Shown one piece after another: positions 40,981 through 48,720 of a stretch of 64,000 nucleotides of DNA (the stretch's first letter is position 1; every line of letters starts with the position of its first letter). A model generated the notes under the pieces. The model worked only from the letters and a program-made list of their open reading frames with translations. It made no database searches and was not told where the DNA came from. The stretch comes from Herbivorax alkaliphila. GTDB lineage: Bacteria; Bacillota; Clostridia; Acetivibrionales; Acetivibrionaceae. The stretch lies in NCBI RefSeq assembly GCF_030848475.1, contig NZ_JAVDDS010000008.1:1-64000 (forward strand), written 5' to 3'. Position numbers and translations under genes: made by a program.

Positions 40981-43482
40981 TTAATCTTCACTGTCATCTT
41001 CGTCGTCTTCATCTTCGTCATCGTCATCTTCATCATCATCTTCATCGTCATTATCATCAGCTTCATCTACTTCTTCATCTTCTTCCTTAAAAGATATTAA
41101 GCCTCTGTCATCCATAGTATTATATAATACTGCAAAAGCTTCCGCCCTTGTAACACTTCTCTTAGGTCTAAATGTATTGTCTGGATATCCCAGCACAATA
41201 TCTTGCTCTACTGATTTTGCTATGTAGTCAAGAGACCATGAACCCATTTCTTCAACATCTAAAAATGCTGGTGGTTCTAAACCTGCCTCAGTTGCAATAT
41301 CAAATGCTCTTAGAATCAAGACAACCATTTCTTCTCTACTAAGATTTCTTGCAGCTCTAAATGTATTGTCTTCATATCCTACTATTATGTCATTGTCTAC
41401 AGCTGTTTGAATAAAGCCTGCTGCCCAGTCTGGAATTTGAGCACTATCCTCAAAGTCAAGAGTTATTTCCTCTGCTGGCTCTAAACCTGCTGCATGAACA
41501 ACAATTACTGACATTTCTGCTCTTGTTATATTCGCATCAGGTCTAATGGTTCCATCAGGATAACCATTTACAATACCCATATTAGCAAGTTTTAATATCA
41601 TTTCTCTAGCCCAATGTTCATCTAAATCTGTAAAACTAATTTCGTCTTCAGGGCCTGCTGGTACGTCTTCGTCTGGCTCTTCAATTTCATCATCTTCATC
41701 ATCATCATCGTCTTCCGTTGGTGTTGGTGTAGAAATAGGTCTTCCAGCACCTGGTCTTCTTGAATCTTCATCGTCTTCATCATCTTCATCATCTTCATCT
41801 TCATCATCTTCATCATCTTCATCATCTTCATCATCTTCATCATCTTCATCATCTTCATCATCTTCATCATCTTCATCATCTTCATCATCTTCGTCATCTT
41901 CGTCTTCATCATCTTCGTCGTCTTCATCATCTTCATCTTCGTCATCTTCGTCATCTTCGTCATCTTCGTCTTCATCATCTTCGTCATCTTCATCATCTTC
42001 ATCGTCTTCGTCATCTTCATCATCTTCGTCGTCTTCATCATCTTCATCGTCTTCATCATCTTCGTCATCTTCGTCATCTTCGTCATCTTCATCATCTTCA
42101 TCATCTTCGTCATCTTCGTCATCTTCGTCATCTTCATCATCTTCATCATCTTCGTCTTCATCGTCTTCGTCATCTTCGTCTTCATCGTCTTCGTCATCTT
42201 CGTCATCTTCGTCATCTTCGTCTTCATCATCTTCGTCATCTTCATCATCTTCATCGTCTTCATCATCTTCATCGTCTTCGTCATCTTCGTCTTCATCATC
42301 TTCGTCATCTTCGTCTTCGTCATCTTCGTCATCTTCGTCATCTTCGTCATCTTCATCATCTTCGTCATATTCAGGTTTTGGTAAATTTCCTGAATATCTT
42401 AGACCTCCAAGTTGAAAGGCTAATTCTTTTTTAAAGTAGTATATTTCTAAATCATCATGACGATTAATCATATTATTAGCATATTCAAAGAAATCATCTA
42501 CTTCTGTTACGCCTCTTCTTTCAAATATATCGAAGAAACTAAAAAATCTATTAAACTGACTCTCAAATGTTGGAAGAAAATTCACAGATATTTCAACTTT
42601 ATATGGATCATCTAAATCATCATGCACAGAAGGCATCATATTAACAGTACTTAGAATATCCAACACAATAAAAAATGTTTTTACTCCAAAATCATCTCTT
42701 GAATGTCCTGCTATCTCACTGTTTAAATCAGCTGCTATTGTTTCAAAACCTGTTACATCAAGGTCAAACTCAACAGCTCCTATGTACCTCATGAATTGAA
42801 TAATGGAATCTCTGTTACTTTGTGAATATCTAGCTATTCTTCTAACAACCTCTTCTGCTTGTTCTTTAGTCATGTTTGGCAATGTACCACTTAGAATCAA
42901 AGCAGCATCCATATAATTATTTTCTGTCAATTCCTTGAATTCTTTTGCTAATTCATCAACAAAACCAGCAAACTCTTCACGTCTTTCTCCCGTTGACAAC
43001 ATAATTGTTTCTGTTATCAACTGCTCAAGTGGATCAACCACTCTGTCTCTGACAAGCTGTTTAAGTTCTGCCACCTGTAAGTCGATTAAATCATCAGTTA
43101 GAACAACTTCTCTAAGAAATTGATCTAAATTGTCGTCACTAGCCATCAAAGGTAATAGTTTGCTCTTTTCCTCAAATGACATGTCCTTTACGTCATCTCT
43201 TATTCTGTCTAAATCTTCTTGTGTCAGTTCATCTAGCAGTTCTTCCCTTTCACTTTCCGAAAGATCCATAGCTTCATCAATTAAATCGTCTATTGAACCT
43301 TCTTGTCTCCACTCATCTAGCAGTTCTTGCTTTTCGCTTTCTGAAAGATTCATAGTTTCATCAATTGAATCATCTTGGTTCGCAGACACTATAGGACTTG
43401 CTGCCACAACTCCTACAATCATTGCAAATACAGTAATACAAGAAAGAATTCCTTGGAACGATTTCATAAGGTTTTTTTTCAT
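40981..43482 (-). CDS. S-layer homology protein with giant Asp/Glu tract
   Basis: An 833-residue secreted protein. A signal peptide ends near residue 35 (SCITVFAMIVGVVAASPIVS). Two acidic repeats follow (IDETMNLSESEKQELLDEW, IDEAMDLSESEREELLDEL), then a helical region to about 370. Residues about 372-573 are almost only Asp and Glu in a DED-type three-residue pattern. A short basic hinge (SRRPGAGRP) follows. Three SLH domains (ISFTDLDEHWAREMILKLAN, GYPDGTIRPDANITRAEM, GYEDNTFRAARNLSREEM, GYPDNTFRPKRSVTRAEAF) occupy about 615-800, with a second acidic tail. SLH domains bind secondary cell-wall polymer. The tract may bind calcium or other cations. The 220 bases upstream hold only a promoter region. 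Confidence 0.9.
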   Translation of the reverse strand: MKKNLMKSFQGILSCITVFAMIVGVVAASPIVSANQDDSIDETMNLSESEKQELLDEWRQEGSIDDLIDEAMDLSESEREELLDELTQEDLDRIRDDVKDMSFEEKSKLLPLMASDDNLDQFLREVVLTDDLIDLQVAELKQLVRDRVVDPLEQLITETIMLSTGERREEFAGFVDELAKEFKELTENNYMDAALILSGTLPNMTKEQAEEVVRRIARYSQSNRDSIIQFMRYIGAVEFDLDVTGFETIAADLNSEIAGHSRDDFGVKTFFIVLDILSTVNMMPSVHDDLDDPYKVEISVNFLPTFESQFNRFFSFFDIFERRGVTEVDDFFEYANNMINRHDDLEIYYFKKELAFQLGGLRYSGNLPKPEYDEDDEDDEDDEDDEDDEDEDDEDDEDEDDEDDEDDEDDEDDEDDEDDEDEDDEDDEDDEDDEDEDDEDDEDEDDEDDEDDEDDEDDEDDEDDEDDEDDEDDEDDEDDEDDEDDEDDEDDEDDEDDEDDEDDEDEDDEDDEDDEDEDDEDDEDDEDEDDEDDEDDEDDEDDEDDEDDEDDEDDEDDEDDEDEDDEDDEDDEDSRRPGAGRPISTPTPTEDDDDDEDDEIEEPDEDVPAGPEDEISFTDLDEHWAREMILKLANMGIVNGYPDGTIRPDANITRAEMSVIVVHAAGLEPAEEITLDFEDSAQIPDWAAGFIQTAVDNDIIVGYEDNTFRAARNLSREEMVVLILRAFDIATEAGLEPPAFLDVEEMGSWSLDYIAKSVEQDIVLGYPDNTFRPKRSVTRAEAFAVLYNTMDDRGLISFKEEDEEVDEADDNDDEDDDEDDDDEDEDDEDDSED
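41762..42368. repeat. Low-complexity GAT/GAA coding tandem repeat
   Basis: About 600 bases of imperfect nine- and six-base units, seen on the plus strand as TCATCTTCA, TCGTCTTCA and TCATCTTCG variants. They encode the Asp/Glu tract of the SLH protein. The repeat leaves long open frames in all phases of both strands, which are not genes. Length is likely to vary by slippage. Confidence 0.9.
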
Positions 43483-43706
43483 TGTTGCCCCCCCTAATTT
43501 TAATCCTTATTATTTTTAAACTACAAAAACTCATTTGGGATTTGAATTTTTGTATTTTAATACATAAATAGCACAATACATATCTAACTACTACAACATA
43601 TCTTTTTTCTAGAAATATGATATACATAAATCAGAAACACAACTTAATAAAATACTATCACAATTTACATTATATTGCAATACAATTGCAAAAAATAAAT
43701 ACTATT

Positions 43707-44051
43707 TCATATTATTTTTTCTGTCATTTCCACTCCGCCTAAAAGATGGTAGTGCAAGTGAGGAACTGTCTGCCCCGCACCTTTTCCCACGTTTGTAATC
43801 AGCCTATATCCTTTTTGGGAAATATCAAGTTCTTCTGCAACTTTGTTTGCCGCTAAATGTATATCAATAAGTAGCTGTCCATTATCTTTATCTATATCTT
43901 TTACGTTTTCAATATGTTTTTTAGGAATGATTAATACATGAACTGGAGCTGCTGGATTAATGTCTTTTATAGCTATTATTTTATCATTTTCATAATAAAT
44001 AGTTGAAGGTATTTCTTTTTTTATAATTTTACAAAAAATGCAATCACTCAT
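43707..44051 (-). CDS. HIT-family nucleotide hydrolase
   Basis: A 114-residue histidine triad protein. The N-terminal CIFCKIIKKEIPSTIYYEND carries two of the zinc-ligand cysteines seen in Hint proteins. HVLIIPKKHIENVKDI is central, and the triad is in TVPHLHYHLLGG. Members hydrolyse AMP-lysine or other nucleoside phosphoramidates. GAGGAGAG precedes ATG 44051. It stands alone, with about 245 non-coding bases before AI-2E and a promoter region upstream of it. Routine housekeeping gene. Confidence 0.95.
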   Translation of the reverse strand: MSDCIFCKIIKKEIPSTIYYENDKIIAIKDINPAAPVHVLIIPKKHIENVKDIDKDNGQLLIDIHLAANKVAEELDISQKGYRLITNVGKGAGQTVPHLHYHLLGGVEMTEKII

Positions 44052-44296
44052 TTTTTTACTCTCCTCTTTAAAGTTAAATTTCTTTATTCCTTACTAAAAC
44101 TATTCATCCAATATAATAACTTTTTTGCTGATAATTACAATTTCTTTTAAATAAAAAAAATTTTGTTTTACTAAATTATATAAAGGCTTAGAATGTTACT
44201 TTAAAGAATACCTAGCTTGCAAATACTCCCTTACCAATCTTAGGCATGAGAAGCCGTTAAGTAAATTATATACAAGTATTTATTAGATGTCAAGAA

Positions 44297-45346
44297 CTAA
44301 ACTATAGCTTCTATTAATCTTTTTGTTATCACTTTTAATACAGCCGCAACAGGCACTGCAAGCAACATCCCCACAATTCCAAAAAACTCTCCCCCTATCA
44401 GCACTACAAGTATTGTTGTCACAGGATGAAGCCCAAGTCTTCCTTCAATTATTTTTGGGGAAATAAATGCATTATCTATCTGCTGTATCACCACAACAGT
44501 AATTATAGTCCACAAAGCTTTTAGTGGAGAATCAATAAGAGCAACTGCTACTGCCGGTATTGATCCTATTACAGGACCAAAGTAGGGGATTATATTTAAA
44601 ACTCCTGCTATTATACCTAATATTAGAGGATATTTTAGATTAATGATAAAAAAGCCTGTGGTTATCATAGCCCCAACAATCAAAGCAGTTAACACCTGAC
44701 CCTGAATAAAATTTGAAAGAACTGTGTTTATTTCCCTGCAGCATCCAACAACTCCACTTCTCCACTTTCTTGGTATTAATGACAAGCTACCATCTCTAAA
44801 ACTCTTAGCATCTTTAACCAAATAATATGCTATTACCATTGCAACTAGTAAATCAAAGGCAACAGTTGCAGTCTTTGCAATTCCCCAAAGAGATTTTTTT
44901 AGTGTATCCATAACCATCTTCTCTATAAAATGAGTGCTATTATTTATCTCTTTAAATATTGACTCCTTTATGTCAGGGGGCCATTTACTCATTTTTATAT
45001 TTTTCATAATGTCATTAAAATTATTTCTAAATTCCATAGCTACATCAGGGAGTGTATTCACTAGTTCTTTGGTATTGTTTATTAAATGAGGAACAATAAA
45101 TATAATTAATACTGTAAGAATTCCACTGATTAGAAAATAAATAATTAAAATTGACCATGTTCTGGGAATTTTCTTTCCTTCCAGCCATAAAACTATTGGA
45201 TGAATCAAATAGGAAATTATTCCAGCAAAGATTACAGGTGTTATTAGTTTTAGGATTTTTACTCTATAGTTATAAATAAGGTACGCAAATAATAAAAAAA
45301 CCACTACAAATAAAATATAGGCAAATATTTTTCTTTTAGAAGTCAT
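44297..45346 (-). CDS. AI-2E family transporter
   Basis: A 349-residue membrane protein with about eight spans, of the AI-2E/PerM family (UPF0118). Family motifs are ITPVIFAGIISYLIHPIVLW near the N-terminus and, near the C-terminus, GVLNIIPYFGPVIGSIPAVA, QQIDNAFISPKIIEGRLGLH and GGEFFGIVGMLLAVPVAAVL. Members export small molecules or act as Na+/H+ antiporters; the substrate here is unknown. GGGGAG lies before ATG 45346. It follows the small YtxH-like gene, separated by a terminator. Confidence 0.9.
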   Translation of the reverse strand: MTSKRKIFAYILFVVVFLLFAYLIYNYRVKILKLITPVIFAGIISYLIHPIVLWLEGKKIPRTWSILIIYFLISGILTVLIIFIVPHLINNTKELVNTLPDVAMEFRNNFNDIMKNIKMSKWPPDIKESIFKEINNSTHFIEKMVMDTLKKSLWGIAKTATVAFDLLVAMVIAYYLVKDAKSFRDGSLSLIPRKWRSGVVGCCREINTVLSNFIQGQVLTALIVGAMITTGFFIINLKYPLILGIIAGVLNIIPYFGPVIGSIPAVAVALIDSPLKALWTIITVVVIQQIDNAFISPKIIEGRLGLHPVTTILVVLIGGEFFGIVGMLLAVPVAAVLKVITKRLIEAIV

Positions 45347-45411
45347 TTTTAAAACTCCCCTAAGTCTTATTCTGAAAAATCTTTCATGAGATTCTAAGTC
45401 TTTAAAATACT

Positions 45412-45435
45412 AAAGACTGGATTTCTCCAGTCTTT
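45412..45435 (-). terminator. Rho-independent terminator
   Basis: AAAGACTGGA and TCCAGTCTTT form a perfect ten-base stem around TTTC, 20 bases past the stop of the small YtxH-like gene. The minus-strand exit is followed by TAGTATTTTAAAG. Confidence 0.75.
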
Positions 45436-45455
45436 ATACAAGGATTTAAGAGTAT

Positions 45456-45635
45456 TTATCGAAATAAATCAATCACGTCTCCAATGATAGAGCCGGATTT
45501 TCTCATTAGCTCAGCACCGCTTTTTTTAATTTTCTTTCTTGATCTGCCATTTACCATATCTGAATTCATAGCCATACCTACAGAGGCTCCAATAATGCTT
45601 CCCATTACCAAACCTCTTGTAAAATTATTTCTCAT
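45456..45635 (-). CDS. Small YtxH-like membrane-associated protein
   Basis: A 59-residue protein starting at ATG 45635 with GAGGTGATAT upstream. The first half is a Gly-rich hydrophobic segment (GLVMGSIIGASVGMAMNSD). The second half is basic and helical (RSRKKIKKSGAELMRKSG, IIGDVIDLF). This is the layout of YtxH/general-stress small proteins common in Firmicutes. It follows the PRC-barrel gene by 27 bases and may be cotranscribed with it. Function unknown. Confidence 0.75.
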   Translation of the reverse strand: MRNNFTRGLVMGSIIGASVGMAMNSDMVNGRSRKKIKKSGAELMRKSGSIIGDVIDLFR

Positions 45636-45662
45636 TATATCACCTCTTTATTATTATATCCC

Positions 45663-46196
45663 TTAATTTTTATTAATTATTCCCTTTATTCCTTTACCTG
45701 TTTCCATCATTTCTTCAACAGCTGCTTTCTCTACCAATATGTTTTCTTTCCCGAATTCTACCTTGCCCAGTAATGGCAATAAATTTCTGCCCTGCACAAT
45801 GTCATTTATTAATCCATCTGAAACCTCCACACCATCCAATGTATCTTTTTGAAAATCAAACAATACATCTTTAATGATGCCAACATCTTGTCCATACTTA
45901 GTATATATTTTAAGACCAATTATTTTACCCTTACTCTTAATCCCCAAGCTTTCTTTTGCTTTTCCAAATCCAATCAACTTTTTTTCATTGTCGATTATCA
46001 TTGCATCTTTGCCCAAATTTAAAACATCTTCTTTTAAAACTAGTTTTTTTCTGATTTCACAGCTGTTTCGCTCAATTTCAAAAGCTACTATCTTTTTCTT
46101 TTCAGGAAAAAAAACTATATCTTTTACAACACCAATTTTTTTACCATCAGCTGCACATATAACTGGCAATCCTATAACCTCACTGTATCTTTCCAC
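45663..46196 (-). CDS. PRC-barrel domain protein
   Basis: A 177-residue protein with two PRC-barrel domains: residues about 1-80 (SEVIGLPVICAADGKKIGVV, KDIVFFPEKKKIVAFEIERN) and about 90-165 (IIGLKIYTKYGQDVGIIKDV, LFDFQKDTLDGVEVSDGLIN). The start is GTG 46196 after GAGAGGTGA. PRC-barrel proteins in spore formers are often expressed in sporulation or bind RNA; the partner is unknown here. Divergent from the DUF1015 gene, so 46197-46365 holds both promoters. Confidence 0.85.
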   Translation of the reverse strand: MERYSEVIGLPVICAADGKKIGVVKDIVFFPEKKKIVAFEIERNSCEIRKKLVLKEDVLNLGKDAMIIDNEKKLIGFGKAKESLGIKSKGKIIGLKIYTKYGQDVGIIKDVLFDFQKDTLDGVEVSDGLINDIVQGRNLLPLLGKVEFGKENILVEKAAVEEMMETGKGIKGIINKN

Positions 46197-46365
46197 TTGT
46201 CACCTCTCAATAATATTTATATTTATTATTCCAACTTTATTTTAAAAAATACATATAATTTTCACAGCAAAAATATGGAATAAAGTTTGACTTAGGTTAT
46301 ATATTCATATAAAATTTATTCGGTACATAATTTAAAAAATAGATATTTGTAAGGCAGGTGTAAAA

Positions 46366-47724
46366 ATGTTAAATTCTAAAATTTACAGTGAAAAAATCGG
46401 TGTTCTTGCACCCCAAATATTGTTGCCAAAAACAGGCACAGATATGGAGGCATGGGCAGTAGTTGCATGTGACCAGTATACTTCTGAACCTGATTACTGG
46501 TCAGAAGTTGAAGAGAAAACTCAGGGAAAACCTTCAACTTTACATCTAACATTTCCCGAAGTCTACCTTGAAGAAAATGGCAGCGAGGATAGGATTAAGA
46601 AAATCAATGACACAATGAGAGAATATATTGACAAAAATACTTTAAACTCTCAAGGTTCATGTATGATTTTTGTTGATCGAAAAACATCTCATGCAGAATC
46701 AAGAAAAGGGCTTATGTTGGCAGTGGATCTTGAAAAATACAACTACAACAAAGGTTCTCAAACTCTTATAAGAGCTACTGAAGGCACAGTAATAGACCGA
46801 CTTCCACCAAGAATAAAAATTAGAAAGAATGCTTCCTTAGAGCTTCCCCATGTAATGGTTCTTATTGATGATCCAGAAAAAACAGTAATAGAACCACTTG
46901 CAAAAAAGGTTAATGATTTTGAAAAAGTTTATGATTTTGAACTAATGATGTCCGGTGGACATATAAAAGGTTATAAAATTGATGATGAAGAAACTCTTTC
47001 AAACATTATTAATGCTCTAGAAAAGCTTTCAGAACCTTCTACCTTTAAAACCAAATACCAAGTTGGCGATGATAAAGGTGTATTGCTTTTTGCCGTTGGA
47101 GATGGAAACCATTCTCTGGCATCTGCAAAAGGTCACTGGGAAATAATAAAAAAAGATTTATCAAAAGATGAAGTGGAAAGTCACCCTGCAAGATTTGCTC
47201 TAGTTGAACTATCTAATGTACATGATGATGGTATAACTTTTGAGCCGATTCACAGAGTTGTATTTAATGTTGATAATAATGATATCTTTAATAGCATGAA
47301 GAAATTCTTTAATACTTCGGAAATTTTTATTGAAAAGTTTGACTCTCTGGATATGGTTAATAAAAAAATTGAAGAATCTTCAAAAAATAATTCAATACAC
47401 ACTTTTGGATTTGTTAACTCTGAAGGATACGGTTCTATAAGTGTAAAAGATCCAAGTCACAATTTAGAAACAGGCACGCTTCAAAGTTTTTTAGATAATT
47501 ATATTAAAGAAAATGAACAGGTTAAAATTGACTATATACATGGGGAAGATGTTGTAACAAAACTTGGAGCAAAAGAAAAGAATATAGGTTTTTATCTACC
47601 AACAATGGACAAACATGATTTATTTAAAACGGTAATAGTAGACGGTGTTCTTCCTCGAAAGACCTTTTCTATGGGAGAAGCAGAAGAAAAAAGATTTTAT
47701 CTAGAATGCAGAAAAATAGTATAA
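46366..47724 (+). CDS. DUF1015 family protein
   Basis: A 452-residue protein of the DUF1015 family, recognised from IGVLAPQILLPKTGTDMEAW, VVACDQYTSEPDYWSEVEEK, GDGNHSLASAKGHWEIIKKD, FEPIHRVVF and LPTMDKHDLFKTVIVDGVLP-RKTFSMGEA. The family is widespread in clostridia. A role in amino-acid or keto-acid metabolism has been suggested, but the reaction is not established to my knowledge. AGGCAGGTG lies before ATG 46366. The CDF transporter follows after 63 bases and may be in the same operon. Confidence 0.9.
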   Translation: MLNSKIYSEKIGVLAPQILLPKTGTDMEAWAVVACDQYTSEPDYWSEVEEKTQGKPSTLHLTFPEVYLEENGSEDRIKKINDTMREYIDKNTLNSQGSCMIFVDRKTSHAESRKGLMLAVDLEKYNYNKGSQTLIRATEGTVIDRLPPRIKIRKNASLELPHVMVLIDDPEKTVIEPLAKKVNDFEKVYDFELMMSGGHIKGYKIDDEETLSNIINALEKLSEPSTFKTKYQVGDDKGVLLFAVGDGNHSLASAKGHWEIIKKDLSKDEVESHPARFALVELSNVHDDGITFEPIHRVVFNVDNNDIFNSMKKFFNTSEIFIEKFDSLDMVNKKIEESSKNNSIHTFGFVNSEGYGSISVKDPSHNLETGTLQSFLDNYIKENEQVKIDYIHGEDVVTKLGAKEKNIGFYLPTMDKHDLFKTVIVDGVLPRKTFSMGEAEEKRFYLECRKIV

Positions 47725-47787
47725 CATTCATAAAAGAATAAAACTAACATAAAAGCTAATAATACAAGAAAAAGAGAGGGATTGTTT

Positions 47788-48645
47788 TTGAGTAGATTTG
47801 CATTAACAAGAAAAGTTGCTATCTTAGGTATCATTGCTAACATTGGTTTGCTAATTATAAAATTAATAGTAGGTTTTATGAGTAAAAGTCAAGCCATGAT
47901 AGCAGATGGTTTCAACAGTGCTGGAGATGTATTTGCTTCTACAGTAACTTTTATAGGAAACAAAATATCCAGTCAGCCAAAAGATCACGATCATCCTTAT
48001 GGTCATGGAAAGGCGGAATACATATTTTCTATGATTATAAGCTTTTCCCTCTTTCTTGTGGCTTTTAGCATATTTAGAAGTTCCTTAAATTCCATACTTC
48101 AAAATAAATCATTTGAATTTTCAGTCTATCTTGTTGCTGTAGCTATCATAACAATAGTCTTAAAATTTTTCTTATTTCTTTACACTCACAGGGCAGGAAA
48201 AAAGGAGGAAAATTTACTTATAACGGCTAACTCAGAGGATCATAGAAATGATATTTTCCTTACTACGTCAACACTTATAGGTATTATATTTGGTTATAAT
48301 GGGATTTTCTGGGTAGACGGTGTTGTTGGAATTGCAATATCTTTATGGATTGCATTTACTGGTGCTAGAATATTTATCAGTTGCTATAAAGTTCTTATGG
48401 ATACAGACATAGATAAAGTTTTAAAGGCAGATGTAGTAAAAGCCATTGAAACTACAAAAGGTGTTGAACATATTGATGAAGTAAAAGCAAAGCCTGTAGG
48501 CATATCCTTTATTATTATAGTCAAAGTCTCTGTCTTAAAAGACTTGACTGTTGAAGAAGGCCATTCAGTAGCTGCACGAATTAAAGAAAATTTAAAGACC
48601 TTTAAACATGTAAGTGATGTAATCGTACACATAAATCCAGCTTGA
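47788..48645 (+). CDS. Cation diffusion facilitator metal transporter
   Basis: TTG 47788, seven bases after GAGAGGG, is the better start; the longer frame from TTG 47782 begins one base after it. About 285 residues with six membrane spans. The metal site is in MIADGFNSAGDVFASTVTF (Asp pair of span 2) and NSEDHRNDIFLTTSTL (HxxxD-type site of span 5). HDHPYGHGKAEYIFSMI is the usual loop. The C-terminal cytosolic domain (VVKAIETTKGVEHIDEVKAK) is present. It exports Zn2+, Mn2+, Fe2+ or similar by proton antiport; the exact metal is not predictable. Confidence 0.95.
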   Translation: MSRFALTRKVAILGIIANIGLLIIKLIVGFMSKSQAMIADGFNSAGDVFASTVTFIGNKISSQPKDHDHPYGHGKAEYIFSMIISFSLFLVAFSIFRSSLNSILQNKSFEFSVYLVAVAIITIVLKFFLFLYTHRAGKKEENLLITANSEDHRNDIFLTTSTLIGIIFGYNGIFWVDGVVGIAISLWIAFTGARIFISCYKVLMDTDIDKVLKADVVKAIETTKGVEHIDEVKAKPVGISFIIIVKVSVLKDLTVEEGHSVAARIKENLKTFKHVSDVIVHINPA

Positions 48646-48652
48646 GCAAAAC

Positions 48653-48716
48653 AAGACAAGGGGACGGTTCTCCTGTCTGCTTTTAAAAGCAGACAGGAGA
48701 ACCGTCCCCTTGTCTT
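48653..48716. repeat. Perfect 64-base palindrome (clostridial repeat element)
   Basis: A 32-base arm (starting AAGACAAGGGGACGG, ending at TTTT) is followed with no spacer by its exact complement. It lies between the converging CDF and RND genes and should act as a strong bidirectional terminator. The GGGGACGGTTCTCCTGTC core resembles a dispersed repeat I have seen in many clostridial genomes. It is much more GC-rich than its surroundings. Confidence 0.85.
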
Positions 48717-48720
48717 CTTG

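Noticed and set aside
41622-42368. Met/Lys/Thr-rich minus-strand frame
   Set aside because: Shifted frame of the same low-complexity repeat.
41762-42368. Tandem repeats as a CRISPR or satellite locus
   Set aside because: Units of six and nine bases keep the reading frame and encode one protein domain; there are no unique spacers.
41760-42434. Long plus-strand frame rich in His, Leu and Arg opposite the S-layer gene
   Set aside because: It is the antisense reading of the GAT/GAA repeat that encodes the Asp/Glu tract; no start signal or independent protein character.
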